From Streptomyces sp. CC208A (GTDB lineage Bacteria; Actinomycetota; Actinomycetes; Streptomycetales; Streptomycetaceae), in assembly GCF_030010625.1 (NCBI RefSeq), contig NZ_JASCXN010000008.1, positions 1-64,000 on the forward strand: 64,000 nucleotides of DNA, given 5' to 3'. The stretch's first letter is position 1. Each line of letters opens with the position of its first letter. The notes beneath the pieces were generated by a model. It was not told the origin of the DNA. It saw only the letters and a list, made by a program, of their open reading frames with translations, and made no database searches. Shown piece after piece: positions 20,257-29,117 of this stretch. The position numbers were made by a program, and so were the translations under genes.

Positions 20257-21246
20257 TCAGCCGAAGGCGAGCACCTCCGAGGCGGGCCGACGGGGCGTCG
20301 CGCGGCCCGCCGGTCCGTAGCCCAGGCGGATCACCATGTGGACGTAACCGATCGCCGAGAGGGGATCGCGTGCCTCGAAACGGAGTTCCGGCCATTCGAG
20401 GGGCTGTGACATGAGGGAGGATGCGATCCCGTCGAGGGTGGCCTGGAGCAGCACCCGCTGCATCGCCTGACCCGCCCTCAGCCACGCCTCCGGGGTGTCC
20501 TCGGCGGTTCCGAGCAGGGCGATCTGCGGCGCCTTCTCGAAGCGCACCGACGGCCGGCCGGACATCCGGCCCGGGCCGCCGAAGTCCCTGACCGGGGCGG
20601 TCACGTCGTACTGTCGGGGACCGAAGGCATAGGCGGGGATGCCGTCGGCGTCGGCCGCCTCCCCGGCCGCGCCCGTACGTGTCCAGGCGGCGATCTCCGC
20701 CCGTACGGCCTCGTCCGCGGCCTCGAACAGCTCGGAGACGTGGACGAGGCCCATCACGGTGTCGGTGTGCCAGTCGCCGGGGACGACCAGGCGGCAGCCC
20801 TCCAGGAGCGCGGCGGCGCGGAGACCGTCGAACAACTCGGCGGGAATCCGCTCCTCGGTGAAGGGGAAGCGACTGGTGTGCCGCCGGGACAGAGCGGGGT
20901 GGAGCACGTCCAGTCCGGCGTCGGCGTCCTCGGGCCCGTCGAAGCGGACGTCGGCGAGGTGCCACGGGTCGCCGGGGGACGGCAGCAGCCGGACGACGGG
21001 GCGCAGACCCCGGTGCACGGCGGCGACCCGGAGGTTGAACAGGGCGGCGCCGCAGCCGAGGTGGAGGGCCCGGTGGTCGGGGTCCTGCCGGGGCATGCCG
21101 CGCGACGGGTCGGCGTGCAGCTCGACGGTGGCGGACGCCTCGCGGTGGACGAACCGCCAGGGCTGGGCGTTGTGCATCGACGGCGCCGTGACGGCGTCCT
21201 CGACCAGGGAGGTGACGAGCGGACGGGGCAGAGCGTCGGGGAACAC
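20257..21246 (-). CDS. Acg-family nitroreductase-like flavoprotein
   Basis: A 329-residue protein with two nitroreductase-like halves. The opening EDAVTAPSMHNAQPWRF is the FMN-binding start of Acg/Rv3131-type proteins, and the C-terminal half ends RLGYGPAGRATPRRPASEVL as usual in this group. GTG 21246 is used. The gene lies 27 bases after a CBS-BON gene on the same strand, so both probably share the promoter with the 14-bp box near 22000. Mycobacterial Acg-family members belong to the DosR dormancy regulon and bind flavin, though their reaction is uncertain. It is convergent with the GH65 gene. Confidence 0.88.
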   Translation of the reverse strand: MFPDALPRPLVTSLVEDAVTAPSMHNAQPWRFVHREASATVELHADPSRGMPRQDPDHRALHLGCGAALFNLRVAAVHRGLRPVVRLLPSPGDPWHLADVRFDGPEDADAGLDVLHPALSRRHTSRFPFTEERIPAELFDGLRAAALLEGCRLVVPGDWHTDTVMGLVHVSELFEAADEAVRAEIAAWTRTGAAGEAADADGIPAYAFGPRQYDVTAPVRDFGGPGRMSGRPSVRFEKAPQIALLGTAEDTPEAWLRAGQAMQRVLLQATLDGIASSLMSQPLEWPELRFEARDPLSAIGYVHMVIRLGYGPAGRATPRRPASEVLAFG

Positions 21247-21273
21247 GGTACGTCCTGTCTGTGCGGGGGACGG

Positions 21274-21900
21274 TCACTCGGAGAAGTCGTAGGCCGTCCG
21301 CGTGGACGGAGGTGTGAGACGGGTGTCGTCCTCGCGTGCGGACAGCTCGTCCACGACGGCGACGACGCCCTCCACGCGCTCGGTGAGCCGCAGGAGCATC
21401 ACGGCCTGACTCCGCAGCCGGAGCCGGCCCGCGAGGGTCACCACACCGTCGAGCACGTGCACGTCGACCGCGTCCTGCGGCAGGTCCATGGCGTCCGCGA
21501 GGATCTCCTCGCGGACGCGGCGTCTGATCTCCGGGTCCGGCCTGAGGAAGACCCGGAGCAGGTCGCGGCGGGTCACGATGCCCACCAGCCGCTCCTCCTC
21601 GTCGACCACGGGAAGGCGCTCCACGCCGCGGCGCACCATGAGACGGGCCGCGTCCGCCGCCGCCTCCTCGGCGTACACGGTGACGGCCGGCGAGGTCATC
21701 ACCCCGTGGACGGTCGGGGCCCGGCGGGCCAGGAGGTCGCTCTCGGAGACGACCCCGACGACGTGATCGTCCTCGTCCACGACGGGCAGCCCGCTGATGT
21801 CGTGCACGGCGAGCAGCTTCGCCGCCTCCCGGAACGACGTGTCGGGGAGGGCGGTGACCACGTCGTCGGTCATCAGGCCGGCGACCTTCAGGTGCTTCAT
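21274..21900 (-). CDS. CBS-pair and BON domain protein
   Basis: A 208-residue CBS-CBS-BON protein: GLMTDDVVTALPD and GVMTSPAVTVYAE open the CBS motifs, GVVSESDLL and GIVTRRDLL close them, and VHVLDGVVTLAGRL marks the BON domain. Between the CBS repeats it has only a short linker (ARRAPTVH), so it groups with the 14.5-15.1 kb paralogue. ATG 21900 is chosen over GTG 21903 because GGAGG lies six bases before the ATG and only three before the GTG. It precedes the nitroreductase in one transcript, and the 14-bp box lies 100 bases upstream. Confidence 0.9.
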   Translation of the reverse strand: MKHLKVAGLMTDDVVTALPDTSFREAAKLLAVHDISGLPVVDEDDHVVGVVSESDLLARRAPTVHGVMTSPAVTVYAEEAAADAARLMVRRGVERLPVVDEEERLVGIVTRRDLLRVFLRPDPEIRRRVREEILADAMDLPQDAVDVHVLDGVVTLAGRLRLRSQAVMLLRLTERVEGVVAVVDELSAREDDTRLTPPSTRTAYDFSE

Positions 21901-21999
21901 CACGGTCCTCCTGCTTCTGCGCGGTCGAAGAGCGGGCCGGTCCTCCCGTCACCCTCCTTCGTCACTCACCACCGTCCACCGCCCGCCGGACTTCCGTGA

Positions 22000-22013
22000 G
22001 GGCCGAACGGTCC
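22000..22013. promoter_or_regulatory. Stress-island 14-bp box, copy 3
   Basis: GGGCC-GAAC-GGTCC, matching copy 1 at 13 of 14 bases, lies 100 bases upstream of the CBS-BON gene that starts at 21900, in the 147-base gap before the next paralogue. Confidence 0.6.
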
Positions 22014-22047
22014 CCTGCCGGGCCCGACCGGGCCCCGGGGCTGTCCG

Positions 22048-22695
22048 TCACGGGGCGGTCTCCTCCCGGCCGCCGAACTCCATCCGGACGTCCACGACCC
22101 CCTCGACGGCGCGGGTGGCACGCGCGAGCAGCGGCACCAGCGCACGGTCGGGAAGCGTGCCCCGCAGCGTCGCCACCCCCTCCACCACGGTCACGTCCAG
22201 CCCCGTGAGCGCCGCTCCGTCGAGCACCGACCGGCGGATCTCCGCCTCGATCTCGTCGTCCTTCCGCAGGAACACCTTGAGCAGGTCGCTCCGGCTGACG
22301 ACCCCCTCCAGCATGCCGATCTCGTCCACCACCGGCAGCCGCTTCACCTTCCGCCGGGCCATGATCCGCGCCGCCTCGGGCAGGGAGGCGCCCGCGTGCA
22401 CGGTCACCGCCGGACTCGACATGAGGTCCCCGGCCCGTACGGCCCCGGCCTTCGCGGCCTCCGAGAGCTCCCCCGGCCCCGGATCCGCTCCCCGGAACGC
22501 CTCCTTCGGCAGCAGATCCGCCTCCGAGACGACCCCCACGACACGCCCCTCCCCCTCCAGGACGGGCAGGGCGCTCACCTTCCACTGGTCCATGAGCGCG
22601 ACGATCTCCTTGTAGGGCGCGTCACGGCCGATCGCCACGGCGGTGTGGGTCATGACGTCGCTGACGGTGTGGTGCGAAAGGGCTGCGGAGTGCAT
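22048..22695 (-). CDS. CBS-pair and BON domain protein
   Basis: This 215-residue protein has CBS motifs at about residues 10-65 (DVMTHTAVAIGRD; GVVSEADLL) and 90-145 (DLMSSPAVTV; GVVSRSDLL), with an inserted charged linker, then a BON domain (VTVVEGVATLRGTL). It is closest in layout to the 16.2-16.8 kb paralogue. ATG 22695 follows AAGGAGG. The same frame stays open upstream, through a damaged acetyltransferase, without a stop. A read-through fusion is therefore possible, but the ribosome site and family length favour this start. The 14-bp box lies 56 bases upstream. Confidence 0.9.
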   Translation of the reverse strand: MHSAALSHHTVSDVMTHTAVAIGRDAPYKEIVALMDQWKVSALPVLEGEGRVVGVVSEADLLPKEAFRGADPGPGELSEAAKAGAVRAGDLMSSPAVTVHAGASLPEAARIMARRKVKRLPVVDEIGMLEGVVSRSDLLKVFLRKDDEIEAEIRRSVLDGAALTGLDVTVVEGVATLRGTLPDRALVPLLARATRAVEGVVDVRMEFGGREETAP

Positions 22696-22750
22696 GGGGC
22701 CTCCTTCATGGTGTCCCTTCCAGTCTCGGCGGGCGCCGGTTCCCCCGGGA

Positions 22751-22764
22751 GGGCCGGATGGTCC
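22751..22764. promoter_or_regulatory. Stress-island 14-bp box, copy 4
   Basis: GGGCC-GGAT-GGTCC, with the same half-sites and 4-base spacer, lies 56 bases upstream of the CBS-BON gene starting at 22695 and within the end of the acetyltransferase reading frame. Confidence 0.55.
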
Positions 22765-22794
22765 CCAGGCCGTCGGGACCGTCCGCCCGTCCTC

Positions 22795-23301
22795 GGTCAG
22801 CGCCCGCTGGAGCAGCACCGTGTCCACCCAGCGGCCGTGCTCGTGGCCCACGGCCTTCAGACGGCCCGCCTCGGTGAAGCCGAGACGGCGGTGGAGGGCG
22901 AGCGAGGCGGACGTGCCGGAGTCCGCGACGACGGCGATCATCCGGCGGACCCCGGCCCGGCCGCAGCCGGCGACGAGGGCCCGCATCAGGGCGGCGCCCG
23001 GCCCCCGGCCGGTCACGTCCGGGGCGAGGTGGACGGAGTGCTCGACCGAGTGGCGGCAGGCGGGCTTCGGGCGCCAGGGGGCGGCGTACGCGTAGCCGAC
23101 GACCCGGCCCCCCCGCCTCGGCCACCAGGAACGGGAGGCCCCGCGCCGTCAGCTCCGCCGGACGCTCGTGCCGGTACGGGAGCGGCGGCGGGGTCTCGTC
23201 GAAGGTGACCACCGTGTGGTGCACGTAGTGGGCGTAGAGGGAGGCGACGGCCTCCAGGTCCCCGGGACGGCCGGGCGGATCAGCGGGCTCTGTCCTGTCA
23301 T
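22795..23301 (-). pseudogene. GNAT acetyltransferase (phosphinothricin acetyltransferase-like), two indels, no stop
   Basis: Read piecewise, the minus strand encodes a GNAT of the Pat/phosphinothricin group. ATG 23301 begins MTGQSPLIRPAVPG, then DLEAVASLYAHYVHHTVVTF continues in another frame. After EAGG the first frame returns with RVVGYAYAAPWRPKPACRHS, and GRGPGAALMRAL (acetyl-CoA loop) and LHRRLGF follow. The two frame changes fall at the C4 run 23260-23263 (one base missing) and the C7 run 23108-23114 (one base extra), and they cancel out. There is no stop after the family's usual end; the frame runs into the CBS-BON gene. Either two sequencing errors or true decay would explain this. Confidence 0.7.
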
Positions 23302-23370
23302 CCGGCCGATCGTAGGCGTGCGGTGGGTACGGCGGTACGGCGGGCACCGTGGACACGGCGGGCGCGTCGG

Positions 23371-23514
23371 GTGCCGTCGGCGGTCGTGCGGTCGGACCGC
23401 CGGCGGCCGTACCGTCCGCGGTCGTGCCGTCGGCGGTCGTGCGGTCGGACCGCCGGCGGCCGTACCGTCCGCGGTCGTGCCGTCGGCGGTCGTGCCGTCG
23501 GCGGCGGTCGTGCC
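23371..23514. repeat. 53-bp tandem repeat, two full copies and partial copies
   Basis: A 53-bp unit starting GTGCCGTCGGCGGTCGTGCG occurs at 23371-23423 and again, identically as far as I can compare, at 23424-23476. Shorter pieces of its start (GTGCCGTCGGCGG) repeat at 23477 and 23492. It fills most of the space between the damaged acetyltransferase start and a DsbA-like fragment. Confidence 0.85.
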
Positions 23515-23542
23515 GTTCGTCACCCCGGGCGAAGCTCGTCCC

Positions 23543-23896
23543 ATGAATCCCGCCCACAGGACCGGCGCCCACGGCGCCGCGGTGTACTACGGTGATCCCG
23601 CCGCCCCGCACGTCCTGCGGGTCTTCCCGGAGCTCCGTGATCCGGGCCGCCGCCGGATGGCCGACGGCCTGCTCGGCACCTTCCGCGCGGGCGCCGACGA
23701 CGGGCGTCTCGTCGTCCGGTTCCACTTCGCCGCCGCCCCCGACGACACCGTCGGCGGCAGAGGGGCCCGGCGGACCGCCCGAGACGGACCGCCCGGCCGG
23801 GAGGGCGAGGGTCCGGGAGGACGCGTGACCGACCCTCCCGCCCGGCCGCTCCGCTCCGTTTGCGGAGCCGGGACGCCCGGGTTTGAGTGTGGGTGA
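23543..23896 (+). pseudogene. Truncated DsbA/FrnE-like thioredoxin-fold fragment
   Basis: The first 80 residues ([21 protein letters not shown], then [20 protein letters not shown], then [18 protein letters not shown]) look like the start of a DsbA-like oxidoreductase. The helix that normally carries CPYC reads LRDPGRRR, so both catalytic cysteines are gone. After residue 80 the sequence becomes Pro/Gly/Arg-rich with no fold, and the frame stops at 117 residues where the family has about 170-220. ATG 23543 lies just after the tandem repeat region. It is best read as a decayed gene; the call rests on resemblance seen by eye. Confidence 0.45.
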
Positions 23897-23923
23897 CCCC
23901 CCACGCCCTTCAGGAGTGCTGAC

Positions 23924-26443
23924 ATGTCGATGGCGTTTGGTTCCCCCTTCGGTCCTTCCGACCCCTTCGGTGATCTGCTGAACCGATTCTTCGGGATGTC
24001 ACCGGCGTCCTCGCCACCGGCCGTCCAGCGCGTCCCCATCGGACGCCTCCTCACCGAGTCGTCCCGCGAACTCCTGGGCACGGCCACCCGCAAGGCGGTC
24101 GAGGACGGCACCACCGACCTCGACACCGAGCACCTGCTGTGGGCCGCCACCCAGGTCGAACCCACCCGCCGGCTCCTCTCCCGCGCCGGCGTCGACCCCG
24201 ACGGGCTCGCCGACCGGATCGCCAAGGTGCTGCCCCACGAGGCGGCCGAGCCCTCCGCCGAGCCGGGCCTCACCCCCGCCGCCAAGCGGACCCTCGCGCT
24301 CGCCCACGCCACCTCGCAGGCCGCCGGCGTCTCGTACATCGGCCCCGAGCACATCCTCGGCGCCCTCCTCGGCGACGCCGACTCCGGCGCCTCCCGGTTC
24401 CTGCGCGCCGAGGACCTCGACGTCTCCGCGCTGCGCGGCGTGGCCGACCGGGCCGCGCGCGGCGGCGACACCGCGATGCCCGCCGCGCCGCAGCAACCCG
24501 CCACCACCCTCGACGAGTTCGGCCGCGACCTCACCGAGGAGGCGAGGGCCGGCAGACTCGACCCGGTCGTCGGCCGCGCCGAGGAGATCGAGCAGACCAT
24601 CGAGATCCTCTCCCGCCGCTCCAAGAACAACCCCGTCCTCATCGGCGAACCCGGCGTCGGCAAGACGGCCATCGTCGAGGGCCTCGCCCAGCGGATCGTG
24701 GCCGGTGAGGTCCCCGACACCCTCAAGGACAAGCGGGTCGTCTCCCTCGACCTGTCCGGCATGGTCGCCGGCGCCCAGTACCGCGGCCAGTTCGAGGAAC
24801 GCCTCAAGAAGGTCATCGAGGACGTCCGGAAGTCCGAGGGCGACATCATCCTCTTCATCGACGAACTGCACACCGTCGTCGGCGCCGGCGCCACCGGCGA
24901 GGGCTCCATGGACGCCGGCAACATGCTGAAGCCCGCCCTCGCCCGCGGCGAGCTGCACGTCGTCGGCGCGACCACCATCGACGAGTACCGCAGGTACGTC
25001 GAGAAGGACGCCGCGCTCGAACGCCGCTTCCAGCCCGTCCTCGTCCCCGAGCCGACCGTCGAGGAGACCGTCCAGATCCTCGAAGGGCTCCGCGACGCCT
25101 ACGAGGCCCACCACCAGGTCCGGTTCGCCGACGGCGCCCTCGCCGCGGCCGCCGAACTCTCCGACCGGTACATCAGCGACCGCTTCCTCCCCGACAAGGC
25201 CATCGACCTCATGGACCAGGCGGGCGCCCGGGTCCGGCTGCGCAGCGCGGGCCGCTCCACCGAGGTGATCAGCCGCGAGGACGAACTCGCCAAGCTGCGC
25301 CGGGAGAAGGACCAGGCCGTCGCCGCCGAGGAGTTCGGGAAGGCCAAGGAGCTCAAGGAGCGGATCGCCGAGGTCGAGGGCGAGCTTGCCGGCATCGAGG
25401 AGCGCCGCGAGGGCGTCGTCTCCGTCACCGCCTCCGACATCGCCGACATCGTCTCCCGCCGCACCGGCATCCCCGTCGCCCAGCTCACCACCAGCGAGAG
25501 GGAACGCCTGCTCGGGCTGGAGGAGGAGATGCACGCCCGGATCGTCGGCCAGGACGAGGCTGTCACCGCCGTCTCCGAGGCCGTCCGCCGCAACCGCGCC
25601 GGCATGGGCGACCCGGACCGGCCCGTCGGCTCCTTCCTCTTCCTCGGCCCCACCGGCGTCGGCAAGACGGAACTCGCCAAGACCCTCGCCGAGCTCCTCT
25701 TCGGCGACGAGGGCCGGATGATCCGCTTCGACATGAGCGAGTTCCAGGAGAAGCACACCGTCGCCCGGCTCGTCGGCGCCCCTCCCGGGTACGTCGGCTA
25801 CGAGGAGGCCGGCCAGCTCACCGAGAAGGTCCGCCGCCAGCCGTACAGCGTCGTCCTCTTCGACGAGGTCGAGAAGGCCCACCCGGACGTCTTCAACACC
25901 CTCCTGCAGATCCTCGACGACGGGCGCCTGACCGACGGTCAGGGCCGCACGGTCGACTTCCGCCACTGCGTCGTCATCATGACGTCCAACATCGGCGCCC
26001 ACCGCATCCTCGCCCACGGGGGCGACGCGGCCGAGCTGAAGGACGAACTGATGGAGGACCTGCGGAGCCGGTTCCTGCCGGAGTTCCTCAACCGCATCGA
26101 CGACATCATCGTCTTCCACAGCCTCACCGAGAAGGACCTCACCGAGATCGTCGAGCACCTCCTCGACCGCAGCAAGCACCGCGTCCACGCCCAGGGCATG
26201 ACCCTGGAGGTCACCGAGGCCGCGACGCGGCTGCTCGTCGCCCACGGCCACCAGCCCGAATTCGGCGCCCGCCCGCTGCGCCGCACCATCCAGACCGAAC
26301 TCGACAACCGCATCGCCTCCCTCCTCCTCGGCGGCGAGGCGGAGCCCGGCGACACCATCGTCGCCGACGTCATCGACGACTCCCTCCACTGCACCGTCCG
26401 CAAGGGCGACGGCACGGCGACGGAGGAAGCCCGGGCCGCCTGA
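23924..26443 (+). CDS. clpC: ClpC-type AAA+ chaperone of the Clp protease
   Basis: An 839-residue Hsp100 protein. After an unusual Phe/Gly/Pro-rich start comes a Clp-N repeat region (about residues 40-175). The first AAA module has Walker A GEPGVGKT at 241-248 and Walker [14 protein letters not shown]-like coiled middle region follows near residue 460 ([20 protein letters not shown]). The second AAA module has [12 protein letters not shown] and [13 protein letters not shown]. It unfolds substrates using ATP and feeds them to ClpP. The ATG at 23924 follows AGGAGTGCTGAC. This is probably a second, stress-associated paralogue, since no clpP or housekeeping clpC context is present. It lies at the edge of the stress island. 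Confidence 0.92.
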   Translation: MSMAFGSPFGPSDPFGDLLNRFFGMSPASSPPAVQRVPIGRLLTESSRELLGTATRKAVEDGTTDLDTEHLLWAATQVEPTRRLLSRAGVDPDGLADRIAKVLPHEAAEPSAEPGLTPAAKRTLALAHATSQAAGVSYIGPEHILGALLGDADSGASRFLRAEDLDVSALRGVADRAARGGDTAMPAAPQQPATTLDEFGRDLTEEARAGRLDPVVGRAEEIEQTIEILSRRSKNNPVLIGEPGVGKTAIVEGLAQRIVAGEVPDTLKDKRVVSLDLSGMVAGAQYRGQFEERLKKVIEDVRKSEGDIILFIDELHTVVGAGATGEGSMDAGNMLKPALARGELHVVGATTIDEYRRYVEKDAALERRFQPVLVPEPTVEETVQILEGLRDAYEAHHQVRFADGALAAAAELSDRYISDRFLPDKAIDLMDQAGARVRLRSAGRSTEVISREDELAKLRREKDQAVAAEEFGKAKELKERIAEVEGELAGIEERREGVVSVTASDIADIVSRRTGIPVAQLTTSERERLLGLEEEMHARIVGQDEAVTAVSEAVRRNRAGMGDPDRPVGSFLFLGPTGVGKTELAKTLAELLFGDEGRMIRFDMSEFQEKHTVARLVGAPPGYVGYEEAGQLTEKVRRQPYSVVLFDEVEKAHPDVFNTLLQILDDGRLTDGQGRTVDFRHCVVIMTSNIGAHRILAHGGDAAELKDELMEDLRSRFLPEFLNRIDDIIVFHSLTEKDLTEIVEHLLDRSKHRVHAQGMTLEVTEAATRLLVAHGHQPEFGARPLRRTIQTELDNRIASLLLGGEAEPGDTIVADVIDDSLHCTVRKGDGTATEEARAA

Positions 26444-26545
26444 CGGCTCGCGCACGACGCCGAGGTGTCCCCTCACCGGCCGGTCGCGCCGGGCACCGCA
26501 GCCACCCGGCGCGACCGGCACGTCCCCGCTCTCGACGGGAGTCGC

Positions 26546-27561
26546 ATGGCCGTCCCCCCAGCCCGTCCCCCGACTCGTCCTCGGCCCGCCCACCAGAGCC
26601 GCGTTCTTCCTCACCCTCACCGTCGCACCCGCCCGCGAGGGCGAGGTACGCGAAGGGCTCCAGGAGCTGTCCGCGCTGAGCGGCTCCGTCGCCTTCCGCG
26701 CCCGTGACGACGCCCTCGCCTGCGTCGCGGGCCTCTCCTCCGACGCCCGGGACCGGCTCGTCGGCGGACCCCGCCCCCGCGACCTCCCCCTTCGCACCGC
26801 TCCAGAGGCCTCGGCACCGGGCCCCTGCCACCCCCGGCGACCTGCTGCTCGACCTGCGGGCCCGGCGCGCCGACCTCTGCTTCGAACTCGCCCGGATCGT
26901 CCTCGACCGCTTCGGGGACGCCGTCATCGCCGTCGACGAGACGCACGGCTTCACCTACTTCGACGACCGCGACCTCCTCGGCTTCGTCGAGGGCAGCGAG
27001 AACCCCACGCGACCCACCGCCACCGCCACCGCCGCCGTCCTCGTCGCCGCCGGCCGCCTCACCGAACTCGCCGCGCCCGCTGACGGGGCGGACGCCCGGC
27101 TGCGCGAGGCCCGTCCGCTGGTCGAGCTCCGCGTCCCCTTCACCGTCGACCGCTCCGCCGTCGACTCCGTCGAACGCGGCGCCAAGGACGCGGACCGGCA
27201 GCCCGTCAAGGACGCCGCCCGCACCCTCGCCCTCGTCGCCGAGGACCGCACCGTCTTCGACGGCCCGTACGCCCTCCTCCTCGGCGCCGAGGAGTACCGG
27301 GCCGTCAGCGAGACCTCCGACCACGGCCACCCGATCGCCGCCCACCGCGCCCGGATGCTCGACGGCCCGCCGATCCGGGCCCCCGCCGTCAAGGGCGGTT
27401 TCGTGCTCCCCACCCGCGGCGGGGACTTCGAACTCCGCCCCGGCCAGGACGTCCCCATCGGCTGCACCCGGCACGACGCCTCCACCGCGGAGCCGTACCT
27501 CCACGAGACCCTGACCTGCTTCACCTGCACGGATGAGGCCGTGGTCGTCCTGGAGACATGA
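26546..27561 (+). pseudogene. DyP peroxidase/family-1 encapsulin relic fused by deletion
   Basis: The 5' part encodes the start of a DyP peroxidase: ATG 26546 (GGGAG site), then RAAFFLTLTVAP and [30 protein letters not shown] and FDDRDLLGFVEGSENPT follow. It is split by an extra base in the C6 run 26554-26559 and another in the C5 run 26786-26790. The catalytic GXXDG motif reads GFVEG. After SENPT the frame jumps into an encapsulin shell protein: LTELAAPADGADARLREARP, VELRVPFTVDRSAVD, ERGAKDADRQPVKDA. It continues with PYALLLGAEEY, SETSDHGHPI and TRGGDFELRPGQDVPIG. The DyP C-terminus, about 70 encapsulin N-terminal residues and about 40 internal ones are missing. This is a dead cargo-shell locus. 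Confidence 0.85.
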
Positions 27562-27603
27562 CCCGGAGGCAGGGCGCCGCACCCGCCTGACAGACTCGGC
27601 GGC

Positions 27604-29070
27604 ATGAGCAGCACGCCCCCGCGCCGTCCCGCCGGATCGACCCCGACCGTCGTCGTCGTCGGGGCGGGCCCCAACGGGCTCGCCGCCGCCGCCCTCCTCG
27701 CGGAGACCGGACTCGGCGTCACGGTCCTGGAGGCCGCCGACACGATCGGCGGCGGCACCCGCACCGACGAGGCGATCCTGCCCGGACTGCTCCACGACCA
27801 CTGCTCGGCCGTCCACCCCCTCGCGGTCGCCTCGCCCGCCCTCCGCCACCTCCGCCTCGACCGGTACGGCCTGAACTGGCGGCTCCCCGAGATCGACTGC
27901 GCCCACCCCCTCGACGACGGCACCGCCGCCGCCCTGCACCGCTCGGTGGCCGGGACCGCCGCCGGGCTCGGCGCCGACGCCCCCCGCTACCGGGCGCTGC
28001 TCGCCCCCTCCGTACGCCGCTGGGAGGCGCTCGCCGGGGACGTCATGGGGCCGCTGCTGCGCCTGCCCGACCACCCGCTGCTCCTCGCCCGGTTCGGGCT
28101 GCCCACCGCCCTGCCCGCCACCGCCCTCGCCCGACTCTTCCGCACGCCGGCCGCCCGCGCCCTGTGGGCGGGCGTCGCGGCCCACGCGTACCGCCCGCTG
28201 ACCGAGCCGTTCAGCTCGGCCATCGGACTCGGCATCCTCACCGCCGGCCACGCGGCCGGCTGGGCCGTCGCCGAGGGCGGCTCCCGGGCGATCACCGACG
28301 CCCTCGCGGCCGTCCTCCGCGCCCACGGCGGCCGGATCGAGACGGGCGTCAGGATCACGGACCACAAACAGCTGCCGCCCGCCGACGTCACCCTCCTCGA
28401 CCTCGACCCCGCCCAGGTCGCCGGCGTGTACGGCGCCCTGCTGCCGGCCCGGACGGCCGCCGCGTACCGCCGCTTCCGGCGCGGCCCCGGCGCCTTCAAG
28501 GTCGACCTCGCCGTCGAGGGCGGCGTGCCCTGGCGCGCGGAGCCGCCGCGCCGCGCCGGGACCGTGCACCTCGGCGGCCCGCTCGCCGAAGTGGTGTGCG
28601 CCGAGCGGGAGGTGACGGACGGCCGGATGCCGGAGCGCCCCTTCGTCCTGGTCGGCCAGCAGTACCTCGCCGACCCCTCCCGCTCCGCCGGCGACGTCCA
28701 CCCCGTCTGGACGTACGCGCACGTGCCGCACGGCTACGACGGCGACGCGACCGGCGCGATCCTCGCCCAGCTCGAACGCTTCGCCCCCGGCGTCCGCGAC
28801 CGGATCCTCGGCATGCGCGTCACCCGCCCCGCTGACTTCGCCGCCGCCAACCCGAACTTCGCCGGCGGCGACATCCTCACCGGCGCCAAGACCGTCCCCC
28901 AGCTCGTCCTCGGCGCCCGCCCCGCCCTCGACCCGTACGCCACCGGCCTTCCCGGCGTCTACCTCTGCTCGGCCGCCACCCCGCCCGGCCCCGGAGCCCA
29001 CGGCATGTCCGGCGCGGGCGCGGCCGCGGCGGCCCTCCGCCACCTGGGCGTCCGGCCCCCCTGGCGGTAG
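27604..29070 (+). CDS. FAD-dependent oxidoreductase, phytoene-desaturase-like
   Basis: A 488-residue flavoprotein. VVVVGAGPNGLAAAALLAE is the N-terminal dinucleotide-binding fold for FAD, followed by LEAADTIGGGTRT, the usual second FAD contact of the CrtI/amine-oxidase superfamily. GVYLCSAATPPGPGAHGMSG at the C-terminus closes the FAD site. It most resembles the pyridine nucleotide-disulfide oxidoreductase-like (PYROXD2-type) branch rather than true carotenoid desaturases, and no carotenoid genes lie nearby. ATG 27604 begins soon after the encapsulin relic. Substrate and partner are unknown. Confidence 0.85.
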   Translation: MSSTPPRRPAGSTPTVVVVGAGPNGLAAAALLAETGLGVTVLEAADTIGGGTRTDEAILPGLLHDHCSAVHPLAVASPALRHLRLDRYGLNWRLPEIDCAHPLDDGTAAALHRSVAGTAAGLGADAPRYRALLAPSVRRWEALAGDVMGPLLRLPDHPLLLARFGLPTALPATALARLFRTPAARALWAGVAAHAYRPLTEPFSSAIGLGILTAGHAAGWAVAEGGSRAITDALAAVLRAHGGRIETGVRITDHKQLPPADVTLLDLDPAQVAGVYGALLPARTAAAYRRFRRGPGAFKVDLAVEGGVPWRAEPPRRAGTVHLGGPLAEVVCAEREVTDGRMPERPFVLVGQQYLADPSRSAGDVHPVWTYAHVPHGYDGDATGAILAQLERFAPGVRDRILGMRVTRPADFAAANPNFAGGDILTGAKTVPQLVLGARPALDPYATGLPGVYLCSAATPPGPGAHGMSGAGAAAAALRHLGVRPPWR

Positions 29071-29117
29071 CCGGTCACACCGAACGCCCGGCGGGCGCGG
29101 GGGAGGAGGGCGCGTGC

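Noticed and set aside
17246..21952. A 1568-codon minus-strand frame across the GH65 region
   Set aside because: It is antisense to the HAD/GH65 operon and crosses several genes in wrong frames; the composition is Arg/Pro/Gly shadow.
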